Assembly (NCBI GenBank): GCA_947458745.1
Contig: CANGYQ010000003.1
Span: forward strand, 1 to 64,000
DNA from: Bryobacteraceae bacterium
Lineage (GTDB): Bacteria; Acidobacteriota; Terriglobia; Bryobacterales; Bryobacteraceae
Direction of reading: 5' to 3'
Length of the DNA stretch: 64,000 nt
Program-made: the position numbers and the translations under genes
Shown: in pieces, positions 9,808 to 19,230 of the stretch
How positions within the stretch are numbered: position 1 is the first letter of the stretch
Layout: every line of letters starts with the position of its first letter
The notes under the pieces: generated by a model
What the model was told of the DNA's origin: nothing
The model's input: only the letters and a program-made list of their open reading frames with translations
Databases searched by the model: none

Positions 9808-11223
9808 ATGTCGAAGTTTTTCGAGGCCATCGCGAACGTCTTTCGGATTCCGGATCTCCGGAACCGTATCCTGTTCACGCTGGGGCTTCTAGCGATCTAC
9901 CGGTTGGGCGGCCACATTCCCACTCCCGGCATTGATGCCAATCGCCTGGAGCAGTTCTTCCAGCAGAATGCTGGGGGCATATTCGGCTTTTTCGATCTGT
10001 TCTCGGGCGGCATGTTCCGGCGCTTGACCGTCTTCGCGCTGGGTATCATGCCGTACATAACTTCCTCGATCATCCTGCAGTTGATGACCGTGGTGGTTCC
10101 CACCCTGGAGAAGCTCCAGAAGGAAGGCGAACTCGGACGCCGGAAGATCACCCAGTGGACCCGTTACCTGACGGTGATCCTGGCCTTCGTGCAGTCTGCC
10201 ACCATCGCCGGAGCCCTCCAGTCAGCTACTGATCCGCGCACCGGTGGCGGCTTCGTCATCAACCCCGGCATCGGCTTCGTGCTGATGACCATGATCTCTT
10301 TGACCACTGGTACGGCTTTCATCATGTGGCTGGGTGAGCAGATCACTGAGCGCGGCATCGGCAACGGTATGTCGCTGATCATCTTCACCGGCATCGTGAT
10401 CGGTCTTCCCAACGCCATCCAGGAAATCTATACCAACGTCTTTGTGACCGGGCAGTGGAACGTCCTGCAAGTGATCGTCATCGCCCTGATGATGATTGCC
10501 GTAATCGGGCTGATTGTCCTGGTGGAACGCGGTGAGCGTCGTATTCCGGTGCAGTACGCCAAGCGCGTGATCGGTCGCAAGATGTTGGGCGGCCAGTCCA
10601 CGCACTTGCCCTTAAAGGTGAATGCCGGTGGTGTCATCCCGGTGATCTTCGCCCAGTCTTTGCTGTCGATCCCGCAGACGTTTCTCACCTACGATTCGGT
10701 TCGCAAGAGCCCCTGGTTGAACGGAATGCTGTCGGCGATCTCCTACGGTGAGGTGCTTTATTTCATTGCCTACACCGCGTTGATCGTCTTCTTCAGCTTC
10801 TTCTACGTCTCCATCATCTTCAACCCCAACGAAGCCGCGGACAACATGCGGAAGTACGGTGGGTTCATCCCGGGCATCCGGCCCGGCAAGAACACCGCCG
10901 ACTACATGAACAAGATCCTGACCAAGATCACAGTGGTGGGTGGTCTTTACCTGGCCCTGCTCAGCCTGCTCCCGGTCATTCTGATCTCCGGGATCAAGCT
11001 GCAACGCCTGCCGTTGATCGGCAATTGGATTGACGGTAACTTCCCGCGGTTCATCCTCGATGGTCTCGGCGTGACGTTCTATTTCGGCGGCACCTCGTTG
11101 CTGATCGTCGTGGGCGTCGCCATGGATACCGTGAACCAAGTGGAAGCCCAGCTCATTATGAGACACTACGAGGGCTTTACTCCGCGCGCTGGCCGCATCC
11201 GTGGCCGCCGGTCCAGCGGATAG
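9808..11223 (+). CDS. secY: preprotein translocase subunit SecY
   Basis: 471 residues with about ten membrane helices, the channel of the Sec translocase in the inner membrane. It starts with the amphipathic FRIPDLRNRILFTLGLLAIYRLG. Other marks are IMPYITSSIILQLM (helix 2), GERRIPVQYAKR in the cytosolic loop, and the C-terminal GGTSLLIVVGVAMDTVNQVEAQLIMRHYEGF split across its conserved end. Its position after rplO and before adk is standard. It is a little longer than the E. coli protein, mostly in periplasmic loops. Confidence 0.98.
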   Translation: MSKFFEAIANVFRIPDLRNRILFTLGLLAIYRLGGHIPTPGIDANRLEQFFQQNAGGIFGFFDLFSGGMFRRLTVFALGIMPYITSSIILQLMTVVVPTLEKLQKEGELGRRKITQWTRYLTVILAFVQSATIAGALQSATDPRTGGGFVINPGIGFVLMTMISLTTGTAFIMWLGEQITERGIGNGMSLIIFTGIVIGLPNAIQEIYTNVFVTGQWNVLQVIVIALMMIAVIGLIVLVERGERRIPVQYAKRVIGRKMLGGQSTHLPLKVNAGGVIPVIFAQSLLSIPQTFLTYDSVRKSPWLNGMLSAISYGEVLYFIAYTALIVFFSFFYVSIIFNPNEAADNMRKYGGFIPGIRPGKNTADYMNKILTKITVVGGLYLALLSLLPVILISGIKLQRLPLIGNWIDGNFPRFILDGLGVTFYFGGTSLLIVVGVAMDTVNQVEAQLIMRHYEGFTPRAGRIRGRRSSG

Positions 11224-11248
11224 TCACTCGGGTTAAACGGGATTCATT

Positions 11249-11929
11249 ATGGCATCGGGCGCAAGCCCCGCGAAGGCTTTGGTTTTGTTCGGTCCCCCAG
11301 GTTCGGGGAAAGGAACTCAGGCGAAGATGCTTACGCAATCGCTTCTGTTCCCCCATATCTCCACGGGCGACATGCTGCGCGAACACATCAGGGCTGGGGA
11401 CCCAGTGGGCTTGAAGGTCCGTGATCTGTTGAAGGCCGGCCAACTGGTCTCTGACGATCTGGTGGACCAGATGGTGGCCGAACGCATTACCCGCCCGGAC
11501 TGCCACGCCGGGTTCATTCTGGATGGTTATCCACGCACCCTTCCGCAGGCGGAATCCGTCACCTCCCTTCTTTCGGCCCACGGCTTCACGGCGGTGGTCG
11601 TTTATCTGAAGGTGGATGAGGAGAAGTTGGTGAAGCGGCTGACCAACCGGCGTCAATGCCCGCAGTGCGGAACTCTCTACAACGTACTGTTGAAACCCCC
11701 GATTGTTCCCGGCCGGTGCGATGTCGAAGGTTCCCGCCTGACGACGCGGGAAGACGACCGGGAAGAGGTGATCCGCCAACGCTTCGAATCGTTTGAGCGC
11801 CAGACACGGCCGGTGCTCGACTTTTTTGGCCAACGGACGAAGTTTCTGGAAGTCGCCGCCAGTGACTCCTCACCCGAACAGATCCTGCATCAGATTGAGG
11901 CGTTTCTCGCCACCCCGGAGGCCGCATGA
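11249..11929 (+). CDS. adk: adenylate kinase (zinc-LID type)
   Basis: 226 residues. It interconverts ATP + AMP and 2 ADP. The P-loop GPPGSGKGT is at about residues 15-23 and FILDGYPRTLPQAE is the AMP-binding region. The LID has CPQC, then a third Cys about 17 residues on in CDVEG; this matches the Cys-Cys-Cys-Asp zinc LID of Gram-positive kinases, except that the fourth position here is Glu. It runs a little longer than the usual 215 residues because of an N-terminal extension. It overlaps map by four bases (ATGA). Confidence 0.96.
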   Translation: MASGASPAKALVLFGPPGSGKGTQAKMLTQSLLFPHISTGDMLREHIRAGDPVGLKVRDLLKAGQLVSDDLVDQMVAERITRPDCHAGFILDGYPRTLPQAESVTSLLSAHGFTAVVVYLKVDEEKLVKRLTNRRQCPQCGTLYNVLLKPPIVPGRCDVEGSRLTTREDDREEVIRQRFESFERQTRPVLDFFGQRTKFLEVAASDSSPEQILHQIEAFLATPEAA

Positions 11930-12699
11930 TTGCCCGTCGAAGCCCGTCGGAGCTGGAGAAGTTGCACCGCTCCGGGCTGCTGGTTCACCAGATTCTCCAG
12001 CGGCTCAGTGGCATGGTGGCGGTGGGCGTCTCCACCTTGGACCTGGAGCACGAGGCCGACCGGATGATGCGCGATGCTGGGGCCAAGCCGGCCTTCAAGG
12101 GGTATTATTCGCAAGCTGCGGGCACTAAATTCCCGTACGTTCTCTGTGTTTCGGTGAACGAAGAGATCGTCCACGGCATGCCATCGCAGAAGAAGGTGTT
12201 CCGCGCCGGTGATGTGGTGTCGCTCGATACCGGGGTACAACTGAATGGCTATTTCGGCGATTCGGCCGTGACGGTGGCGCTGGACCCGGTGACGCCGGAG
12301 ACCGAAAAGCTCCTCCGCGTCACGCGCGAATGCCTGGACCGGGCCATCCAGCAGACCGTTGCCGGCAACCGCCTCGCCGACATTTCCGGAGCTGTGGAAC
12401 GGCACGCCGTCACCGAAGGCTTTTCTGTCGTCCGCGAGTTCGTCGGCCACGGCATTGGCACTTCACTCCACGAAGAGCCGCAAGTACCCAACTACGTGGA
12501 CCGTAAGAATGACAACCCGCGCCTGAAGGAGGGCATGGTGCTCGCCATTGAGCCCATGATCCTGGCTGGCCGCCCGGAATCCAAGGTCTTGAAGGACAAG
12601 TGGACCGCGGTGACCAAAGATGGACGCAACGCCGCCCATTTTGAGCACATGGTGGCCGTCACCAACAATGGCCCCTGGGTGCTCAGCCGCCCGGCATAG
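11926..12699 (+). CDS. map: methionine aminopeptidase, type I
   Basis: 257 residues. It removes the initiator methionine from nascent proteins at the ribosome. All five metal ligands can be placed: Asp in VVSLDTG (about 101), Asp in GYFGDSAVT (about 112), His in GHGIGTSLHEEP, Glu in AIEPMI and Glu in AHFEHMV. It has no SH3 or zinc-finger extension. It overlaps adk by four bases. In most genomes infA follows at once; here a metal efflux operon intervenes. Confidence 0.97.
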   Translation: MIARRSPSELEKLHRSGLLVHQILQRLSGMVAVGVSTLDLEHEADRMMRDAGAKPAFKGYYSQAAGTKFPYVLCVSVNEEIVHGMPSQKKVFRAGDVVSLDTGVQLNGYFGDSAVTVALDPVTPETEKLLRVTRECLDRAIQQTVAGNRLADISGAVERHAVTEGFSVVREFVGHGIGTSLHEEPQVPNYVDRKNDNPRLKEGMVLAIEPMILAGRPESKVLKDKWTAVTKDGRNAAHFEHMVAVTNNGPWVLSRPA

Positions 12700-12867
12700 T
12701 CCCGCCCGGCCAGACCCGCCCGGCCAGTCCCAGCGCCCCAGAACTTCTTTCGGAACCACGCCCCGGTTCCACGGGTCCCTCGCTACTACTTTCAGGTCCG
12801 CCGTATACCCGCTTGAGGCTATGGTTATCCCAGTCTGGCCCTCCCATACTGGAGCTGACTGGATACC

Positions 12868-14208
12868 ATGAACCCTGCTCGAACAACCCGCCCCCGGTCG
12901 GTGACGGTCTTGGTGGCCCTCCTCCTCTCAGCTGAACTCCTCTTCGCGGAGCAAGCGGCGCCCCCTGACCAGCGGGCCAACCCGGCCGTGCCTCCGACCG
13001 CGGCGGCAATGCCGATCGATGCGGTCCTGCAGGAGGCGATGGAGCGCAATCTGGACCTGCTGGCGGAACGCTATAACCTGTCCGTCTCCGACGCCCGCAT
13101 GATCACGGCCCGGCTGCGTCCCAACCCGGTCTTGAGCCTAGGGAGCATCTATCTACCCCTCCCCGGGACCAACTTCCAGCCCAGCCTGAGCGGAGTGGGG
13201 CCCACCGAATACAACAGCCGGGTGGACTTCCTATTCGAGCGCGGCGGCAAGCGCGACAGCCGGATGGCGCTGGCCAAGGCCGACCGTGAATATGCCGAAC
13301 TAGCCTTGAAGAACACCCTCCGGAGTCTGATCTTCAGCGTACAAAGCGCCTTCGTCGATGTCCAGATCGCCAAGGAAAACCTCCAACTGGCCTCCGATAA
13401 CCGGCGGGCCTTCCAGGCCATCGTCGACATCAACACAGCCCGCGTTGCGGCCGGCGACCTGGCCAAAGTGGAACTCTCGCGCATCCGCATCGCGGCGCTG
13501 CAGTTTCAGAACGCCGTGCAGCAAGCCCAGCTACAACTCCGGCAGGCCCAAAGCCGACTCCAACTACTGATGGGCCGCCGTACTCCGGACGCCGCCTTTG
13601 ATGTCGTGGGCGACCTTCGCCGGGAAACCCTGACGCAAGACCTAGGCCAACTGAGTGTCCTGGCCCGGCAGCGACGGCCTGATCTGCGGAGCCTCGAAGC
13701 CGCTCAAGCGCGCTCCCAAGCCGACATGCGCCTGCAAATCGCGCAAGGCAAAATCGACTACACCATCGGCGCGCAGTACTCGCATCAACGCGTGACGCCA
13801 GGAACCGCATCCTCGGTCAGTGTCTTCGTCAGTGCGCCCCTGCCAGTGTTTAATCGCAACCAGGGGGAAGTGGCCCGGGCCGACCGGGAATCCCAACAAT
13901 CGGCCGCCCGCCTGCAGGCACTCACCAGTTCCATCGACACCGAAGTCCGCAGCGCCTTTGAGCAATATCGCACCAACAAAGATCTGCTGGACAACATCGA
14001 AGCCAACATGTTGAACCAGGCCGGCGAAGTCCGGCGCACCACTGAATACTCTTATCGCCGCGGCGAAGCCTCGCTGGTCGAGTTTCTGGACGCACAAAGG
14101 GCATTCAACGACACAATGCAAAGCTACAACCAGGCCCGGGCCGACTACGCCCGGAGCCTCTATCTGATCGACTCAATCACCGGACGTCTGGAAGGATCAT
14201 CCAAATGA
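12868..14208 (+). CDS. TolC-family outer membrane efflux protein
   Basis: 446 residues. An N-terminal signal peptide (SVTVLVALLLSAELLFA) is followed by long amphipathic helices rich in Ala, Gln and Arg, typical of the TolC/OEP fold that forms the outer-membrane tunnel of RND pumps. The two OEP repeats are visible (ITARLRPNPVLSLG, then ARQRRPDLRSLEAA). It is the first gene of a four-gene operon and overlaps the adaptor gene by four bases (ATGA). The neighbouring CusA/CzcA pump makes it a CusC/CzcC counterpart; the metal is not readable from sequence. The 168 bases before it hold no gene, only a weak GGAACC/GGTTCC hairpin at 12752-12770. Confidence 0.9.
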   Translation: MNPARTTRPRSVTVLVALLLSAELLFAEQAAPPDQRANPAVPPTAAAMPIDAVLQEAMERNLDLLAERYNLSVSDARMITARLRPNPVLSLGSIYLPLPGTNFQPSLSGVGPTEYNSRVDFLFERGGKRDSRMALAKADREYAELALKNTLRSLIFSVQSAFVDVQIAKENLQLASDNRRAFQAIVDINTARVAAGDLAKVELSRIRIAALQFQNAVQQAQLQLRQAQSRLQLLMGRRTPDAAFDVVGDLRRETLTQDLGQLSVLARQRRPDLRSLEAAQARSQADMRLQIAQGKIDYTIGAQYSHQRVTPGTASSVSVFVSAPLPVFNRNQGEVARADRESQQSAARLQALTSSIDTEVRSAFEQYRTNKDLLDNIEANMLNQAGEVRRTTEYSYRRGEASLVEFLDAQRAFNDTMQSYNQARADYARSLYLIDSITGRLEGSSK

Positions 14209-15377
14209 GCACCATTCAAACGACCTCCGCCAAGGCTCTGGCCGTGCTCGCGCTGCTCACTGCCGGCTGCCAAACACCTCCCGCCGCCCCTGAAGCCGCC
14301 CCCAACGCCACCACCGCCCCGAGCCTCCCATCCGGCCAGGTGCGGTTTGCGGCTGGATCCCCGCAACTGGCGCAGATCAAGGTGGAGCCCGTGATTACGG
14401 CGGAAGTGCCCACCGACGAAGTCACCTCGCCCGGAAAAGTGGAGGCCAACCCCAACCGGACCTCACATGTCACCTTGCCGTTGGCAGGCCGGATCGTGAC
14501 TGTGTCGGTGAAGATCGGAGACCTGGTCCAGCAAGGGCAGCCACTGCTGATGATCGATTCACCCGACGTCGACGCCGCCCTGTCGGCGCAGTTGCAGTCA
14601 CTGGCGCAGATTACCCAGGCGAAAAGTGTCGTCACCAAAACCCAAGCCGACCTGGAGCGTGTCCGGGACTTGTTCTCACACGATGCCGTGGCCAAAAAAG
14701 AAGTGCTGAACGCCGAAGCGATGCTTACCCAAAGTCAGGCCAGCCTGGAGCAAGCCCAGGCCGGAGCCCAACAAAGCCGGCGGCGGCTGGAACTGCTGGG
14801 CATTGAGCCGGGCCGCTTCGGACAAAAAGTAGCCGTCACGGCCCCCATTGCCGGCAAGGTACTGGAGATGAACATCGTCCCTGGTGAATACCGCAACGAC
14901 ACCAGCGCCCCCGTCATGACCATCACCGACTTAAGCACCGTCTGGATCACCTCCGACGTGCCGGAAAGCTCAATCCGTCTGGTGAAGCTGGGTGAGGCGG
15001 TCCAAATCGATCTGGCGGCGTACCCCGGCGAGAAGTTCCGAGGCCGCGTGAAGCAGATCGCTGACACCGTCGATCCCCAGACGCGCACCATCAAAGTGCG
15101 CGCCGAAATGGACAACCCCGGCGGCCGCTTGCGCCCAGAAATGTTCGGCCAGATCCGGCATGTTGAAGCGCTGGAAAACAAGCCCGTCGTCCCCGCATCG
15201 GCCGTCATCGAAGCGGACAGTCGCCGCGTGGTTTGGCGAGAAACCGCGCCAGGGCAGTTCCAACGGACCGCTGTCACACTGGGCGGCCGGATCGGCGACC
15301 GCGTAGCCATCCTCAGCGGCCTCAAGGCCGGTGACCGCATTGTCATCGATGGAGTGATGTTGCTGCAAAGCAACTAG
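14205..15377 (+). CDS. RND efflux periplasmic adaptor, lipoprotein
   Basis: 390 residues. The N-terminus carries a lipobox (LLTAGC, Cys at about residue 22), so it is probably an acylated lipoprotein. A Pro/Ala linker leads to the biotinyl-lipoyl half motif (PLAGRIVTVSVKIGDLVQQGQPL), a coiled-coil hairpin rich in Gln/Ala, and the beta-barrel domain with TITDLSTVWITSDVPES. This is the HlyD/CusB/CzcB family, which links the inner-membrane pump to the outer-membrane channel. No Met-rich or His-rich N-terminal metal site is obvious. Confidence 0.92.
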   Translation: MSTIQTTSAKALAVLALLTAGCQTPPAAPEAAPNATTAPSLPSGQVRFAAGSPQLAQIKVEPVITAEVPTDEVTSPGKVEANPNRTSHVTLPLAGRIVTVSVKIGDLVQQGQPLLMIDSPDVDAALSAQLQSLAQITQAKSVVTKTQADLERVRDLFSHDAVAKKEVLNAEAMLTQSQASLEQAQAGAQQSRRRLELLGIEPGRFGQKVAVTAPIAGKVLEMNIVPGEYRNDTSAPVMTITDLSTVWITSDVPESSIRLVKLGEAVQIDLAAYPGEKFRGRVKQIADTVDPQTRTIKVRAEMDNPGGRLRPEMFGQIRHVEALENKPVVPASAVIEADSRRVVWRETAPGQFQRTAVTLGGRIGDRVAILSGLKAGDRIVIDGVMLLQSN

Positions 15378-15388
15378 AAGGCACACCC

Positions 15389-18300
15389 GTGATTGCACAA
15401 CTCCTCCGCTTCGCGTTGGCCCAGCGGTTCATCACGCTCCTGGCGGGCCTCTCTTTGGTCGGCGTGGGCCTGTGGGCCTTCCAGCAATTGAAGATTGAAG
15501 CCTACCCCGACATCTCCGACACCCAGGTGGTGATCGTCACCGAGTACCCGGGCCGTGCTGCCGAAGAAGTCGAGCAGCAAGTCACCATTCCGGTGGAGCG
15601 CGCACTCAACAGCGTTCCCAACGTCATCGCGCGCCGGTCCCGCACCATCTTTGGCCTATCGGTGGTGGAACTCACCTTTGCCTACGGCACCAATGACTAC
15701 TTTGCCCGTCAGGTGGTGCTGGAGAAGCTGCGGGATGCCACGCTGCCCGACACGGTCAGCCCCGCCCTGGGCCCGCTCTCCACCCCGATCGGCGAACTCT
15801 ACCGCTATCAGCTATCCGGCGGAGGGCTCAAAAGTCTGCAACTGCGCGAGCTTCAGGACTGGATCGTCACCCCACGGTTCCTGCAAGTGCAAGGCGTCGC
15901 CGATGTCACCCCGTTCGGCGGCCTGGTGAAGGAATACCAGATTCAAGTGGACCCTCTGGCGCTCTCCAAGTACGGTCTCGCCATCTCGCAGATCCTCACC
16001 GCCGTTCAAGCCAACAACCGCAACGCCGGCGGCGCACTCCTGGACAACAAGCAGCAGGCCATGGTGATCCGTGGCGTGGGCCAGATCCAGACCGTCAGCG
16101 ACATCGAATCCATCGTCGTGACGGAGAATCGCGGCGTACCCATCTTTGTCCGCGACATCGCCAAAGTCGCCCTTGGCGCAGCTCCCCCCACGGGCGTATT
16201 TGGGACCAACGACGTCACCGGCGGCGTCGAGGGCATCGTGTTGATGCGCCGCGGCGAGAACCCCACTGACGTCCTGAAGGGTATCAAGGAGGCCGTGGAA
16301 GAACTCAACACCACGCGCTTGCCCGCCGGCGTCAGCCTGTCGCCCATCTATGACCGCACGGACCTGGTCAACAACACTCTGTCCACCGTCAGCCATACGC
16401 TGCTGGAAGGCCTGCTGATTGTCGTGCTGGTGCTGATCTTCTTCCTGGGCAGCTTCAAGGCCGCACTGCTGACCGCGATCACCATTCCGCTCTCGCTTCT
16501 GTTTGCCTTCATCTGCATGCACTTTTCCGGCATCCCGGCCAACCTGTTGTCGCTGGGTGCACTCGATTTCGGCATCATCGTCGATGCCACCCTGGTGATG
16601 GTGGAGCATATCCTCCACACCATCCACGACCGCGAAGGCGAAGGCGGCTCCATCTTTGAAGCCATCCGAGACGCTGCGCTTGAAGTGGAGCGGCCCATCT
16701 TCTTCTCGCTGATGATCATCATCTCGGCCTACATCCCTCTGTTTACCCTGGAACGGGTCGAACGGAAGCTGTTCACGCCCATGGCCTTCACGGTCTGCTA
16801 TGCGCTGCTGGGGTCCATGCTGCTGGCCTTAACGCTGATTCCGGTCATCGCCACTTATCTGTTCCGCCATGGGGCCAAATCCTGGGATAACCCCCTGTTC
16901 CGGCTGCTGGCCGTGTGCTACGAGAAGATCCTGAATGTCGTCGTCCGCCGGCCGATCGGCATGCTGGCCGCCTCCGGCACCATCGTCATCGGAGCCTTTG
17001 CGCTGGCCGGAGCCTTGGGCATCGAGTTTCTGCCCACGCTGGATGAAGGCGTCGTCTGGGTGCGTATGGTCCTGCCACCTGGCATCTCCATTGACAAGTC
17101 CGCTGAGATCGCCGGGCGCGCGCGAAAGCTGATCCAGCAATCCGGCGAAGTAACCCTCGTCAGCTCGCAGACCGGCCGCAACGATGCCGGTACTGACCCC
17201 TACGGCCAAAACCGCAATGAGATGTTCGTCGCCCTAAAGCCCTATGACACTTGGCCCGCAGGCAAGAACAAAGCCAAGCTGATCGAAGAGCTTTCCCTCC
17301 GCCTCTATCGCGACATTCCCGGAGCCTCGTTCAGCTTTACTCAGCCCATCATCGATAGCGTTACCGAAGCCGTCACTGGCTCCGCCGCCGATCTGGCGGT
17401 GATCATCTCGGGGCCCGACCTGGAGCGGCTGCGCGGCATTGCCAAAGACGTCCTGAACGTCGTCAAGCAAGTTCCCGGCGCGGCCGATTCAGCCCTGGAG
17501 CAGGAGGCGGACCAGGCGCAGTTACTGATCCGGGTCAACCGCCAGGAAGTGGCCCGCTACGGCATTAACGTCCGCGATGTCCAGGACGTCATCGAACTGG
17601 CAATCGGCGGCCAAGCGGCCACCACCGTCTTTGAAGGCGAACGCCGCTTCGACTTGACCGTGCGCTACATCCCGGAAGCTCGCAAGGACATGAGCGCCAT
17701 CGGCCTGATCCTGATTCCCACGCGTGAAGGTGGGCGCGTCCCGCTCTCGCAGTTGGCGGAGATCAAGGTGGTCAGCGGTGCCTCCATCATCGCCCGCCGC
17801 GAAAACAAGCGCCAGATCACCGTCCGCACCAACATCCGTGGCCGCGATCAAGGCGGCTTTGTCGCCGACGCCCAAAAGCGCTTTGAGCAGTCCATCAAGC
17901 TGCCGCCGGGCTATTCGGTGGCCTGGGGCGGGCAGTTTGAGAATCTCACCCGCGCCAAGGCCCGGCTCACCTTCATCCTGCCCATCACCATCGCTATCAT
18001 TTTCGTCCTGCTGTTCTTCATGTTCGGCAACGCCGCCTACGCGGGTATTGTGATGATGAATGTGCCCTTCTCGCTGGTGGGTGGGTTCCTGTTCCTTTAC
18101 ATCCGGAACATAAACTTGAGCGTTTCCGCCGCGGTCGGGTTTATCAGTCTTTTTGGCGTGGCCGTGATGAGTGGCGTGCTGGTGGTGGCCGAGATCAACC
18201 GCCGCCGCCGAACAGATCCGGAGCTTGACGTCATGGAGGCCATCGTCCAGGGCTCGCTGTCGCAGCTGCGGCCTGTCTTGTTGATGGTGCTGGTGGCATT

Positions 18301-18475
18301 GCTGGGCATGGTGCCCGCGGCCCGCGCCAGTGGGATCGGTAGCGATGTGCAGCGGCCACTCGCCACCGTGGTGGTGGGTGGCTTGCTTTCGACGCTGCTG
18401 TTGACTTTGCTCGCGCTGCCCTGCCTCTACGCCGTCATCGGCGTGGGGCGCAACCGGACGAAACAGGAGGTCTAA
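15389..18475 (+). CDS. heavy-metal RND efflux pump, CusA/CzcA family
   Basis: 1028 residues, normal for the HME-RND family of proton-driven inner-membrane pumps. Twelve membrane helices fall in the usual 1+5+1+5 pattern around two large periplasmic loops. The family signature in helix 4 is LGALDFGIIVDATLVMVEH, with two aspartates at about 392 and 398 that serve in proton relay. Other marks are EAYPDISDTQVVIVTEYPG at the N-terminus and GFISLFGVAVMSGVLVVAEI near the C-terminus. Substrate (Cu/Ag versus Zn/Co/Cd) cannot be settled by eye. It lies 11 bases after the adaptor and two bases before the DUF190 gene. Confidence 0.95.
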   Translation: MIAQLLRFALAQRFITLLAGLSLVGVGLWAFQQLKIEAYPDISDTQVVIVTEYPGRAAEEVEQQVTIPVERALNSVPNVIARRSRTIFGLSVVELTFAYGTNDYFARQVVLEKLRDATLPDTVSPALGPLSTPIGELYRYQLSGGGLKSLQLRELQDWIVTPRFLQVQGVADVTPFGGLVKEYQIQVDPLALSKYGLAISQILTAVQANNRNAGGALLDNKQQAMVIRGVGQIQTVSDIESIVVTENRGVPIFVRDIAKVALGAAPPTGVFGTNDVTGGVEGIVLMRRGENPTDVLKGIKEAVEELNTTRLPAGVSLSPIYDRTDLVNNTLSTVSHTLLEGLLIVVLVLIFFLGSFKAALLTAITIPLSLLFAFICMHFSGIPANLLSLGALDFGIIVDATLVMVEHILHTIHDREGEGGSIFEAIRDAALEVERPIFFSLMIIISAYIPLFTLERVERKLFTPMAFTVCYALLGSMLLALTLIPVIATYLFRHGAKSWDNPLFRLLAVCYEKILNVVVRRPIGMLAASGTIVIGAFALAGALGIEFLPTLDEGVVWVRMVLPPGISIDKSAEIAGRARKLIQQSGEVTLVSSQTGRNDAGTDPYGQNRNEMFVALKPYDTWPAGKNKAKLIEELSLRLYRDIPGASFSFTQPIIDSVTEAVTGSAADLAVIISGPDLERLRGIAKDVLNVVKQVPGAADSALEQEADQAQLLIRVNRQEVARYGINVRDVQDVIELAIGGQAATTVFEGERRFDLTVRYIPEARKDMSAIGLILIPTREGGRVPLSQLAEIKVVSGASIIARRENKRQITVRTNIRGRDQGGFVADAQKRFEQSIKLPPGYSVAWGGQFENLTRAKARLTFILPITIAIIFVLLFFMFGNAAYAGIVMMNVPFSLVGGFLFLYIRNINLSVSAAVGFISLFGVAVMSGVLVVAEINRRRRTDPELDVMEAIVQGSLSQLRPVLLMVLVALLGMVPAARASGIGSDVQRPLATVVVGGLLSTLLLTLLALPCLYAVIGVGRNRTKQEV

Positions 18476-18477
18476 CC

Positions 18478-18792
18478 ATGACCGATAACAAACGCACCGT
18501 CCTGACCATCATCGTGGACGAAACCGAACTGGCGGGCGAAATGCCGCTCTATGAGGCCGTGGTCCGCAAGCTGGTTCGCCTGGAGATCGCCGGAGCCACC
18601 GTGAACATGGGTATCATGGGATTTGGCCGGCACGGCAAGGTACACCGCAAACGCCTGTTCGGCGTGGCCGATGAGCGGCCTGTGACCATTGTGGCCATCG
18701 ACCGTGACGAAGCCATCCGCCGCGCCCTCCCGGAGCTGCGGGCCATGATGCCGGAGGGTTTAATTTACCTCTCAGAAGCCGAAGTGGCGTAG
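18478..18792 (+). CDS. DUF190 family protein (PII-like)
   Basis: 104 residues. VRKLVRLEIAGATVNMGIMGFGRHGKVH is the DUF190 core. The family has a PII-like fold and is often beside CrcB or cation transporters. It starts two bases after the pump gene, so it is certainly part of the efflux operon and is a reasonable candidate for a regulatory subunit of the pump. That role is inferred from fold and neighbourhood only. It ends 49 bases before infA. Confidence 0.85.
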   Translation: MTDNKRTVLTIIVDETELAGEMPLYEAVVRKLVRLEIAGATVNMGIMGFGRHGKVHRKRLFGVADERPVTIVAIDRDEAIRRALPELRAMMPEGLIYLSEAEVA

Positions 18793-18841
18793 GCTGAGCC
18801 CATAGTTTGACGCCGGGCCGGAACTGTGTCAGAATCATTTA

Positions 18842-19066
18842 ATGGGTGAAGGCTCCTCGTGTGCCCTCACTGCGACCGTCCTTGAGCTGCTACCCCACGG
18901 TGGAGTTCTGGTGGAGCTGGACAATCGCGAGCAAGTGCTCGCTCATCCCGCGGGAGCAATCAAAACGAACTTCGTCCGCTTGCGTCCGAAGGACCGTGTC
19001 TTGGTTGAGCTGGCCCCGGGAGACCGGACGCGGGGGCGGATCATGAAGTTGTTGAGGGAACGATGA
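18842..19066 (+). CDS. infA: translation initiation factor IF-1 (divergent)
   Basis: 74 residues. The OB-fold pattern of IF-1 is kept ([25 protein letters not shown], then [22 protein letters not shown]), but the usual MAKEDVIEVEG start is replaced by [10 protein letters not shown]. The AG(K/A)-rich stretch [13 protein letters not shown] replaces AHISGKMRMHFIR. Identity rests on these motifs and on position before rpmJ. No strong ribosome binding site precedes the ATG. Confidence 0.9.
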   Translation: MGEGSSCALTATVLELLPHGGVLVELDNREQVLAHPAGAIKTNFVRLRPKDRVLVELAPGDRTRGRIMKLLRER

Positions 19067-19176
19067 AAGTTCGAGCAAGCGTAAAAAAGATTTGTGACAA
19101 GTGCAAGGTGATCCACCGCTTCGGTGTGGTGCGAGTGATCTGCGACAATCCCAAGCATAAGCAGCGGCAGGGGTAG
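19063..19176 (+). CDS. rpmJ: 50S ribosomal protein L36, zinc-binding form
   Basis: 37 residues, too short for most gene lists. It begins [17 protein letters not shown] and ends [11 protein letters not shown]. The four zinc ligands Cys11, Cys14, Cys27 and His32 are all present (C+ form). It overlaps infA by four bases (ATGA). A gap of 54 bases leads to rpsM. Confidence 0.96.
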   Translation: MKVRASVKKICDKCKVIHRFGVVRVICDNPKHKQRQG

Positions 19177-19230
19177 GCTGTCCGGATTCCGGATAAGCGG
19201 GTTTTGAGCAAAGAAGGATTTTGAAGAACC

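Noticed and set aside
12752..12770. GGAACC/GGTTCC hairpin after map as a terminator
   Set aside because: Only six pairs and no T-run; too weak to support a terminator call.
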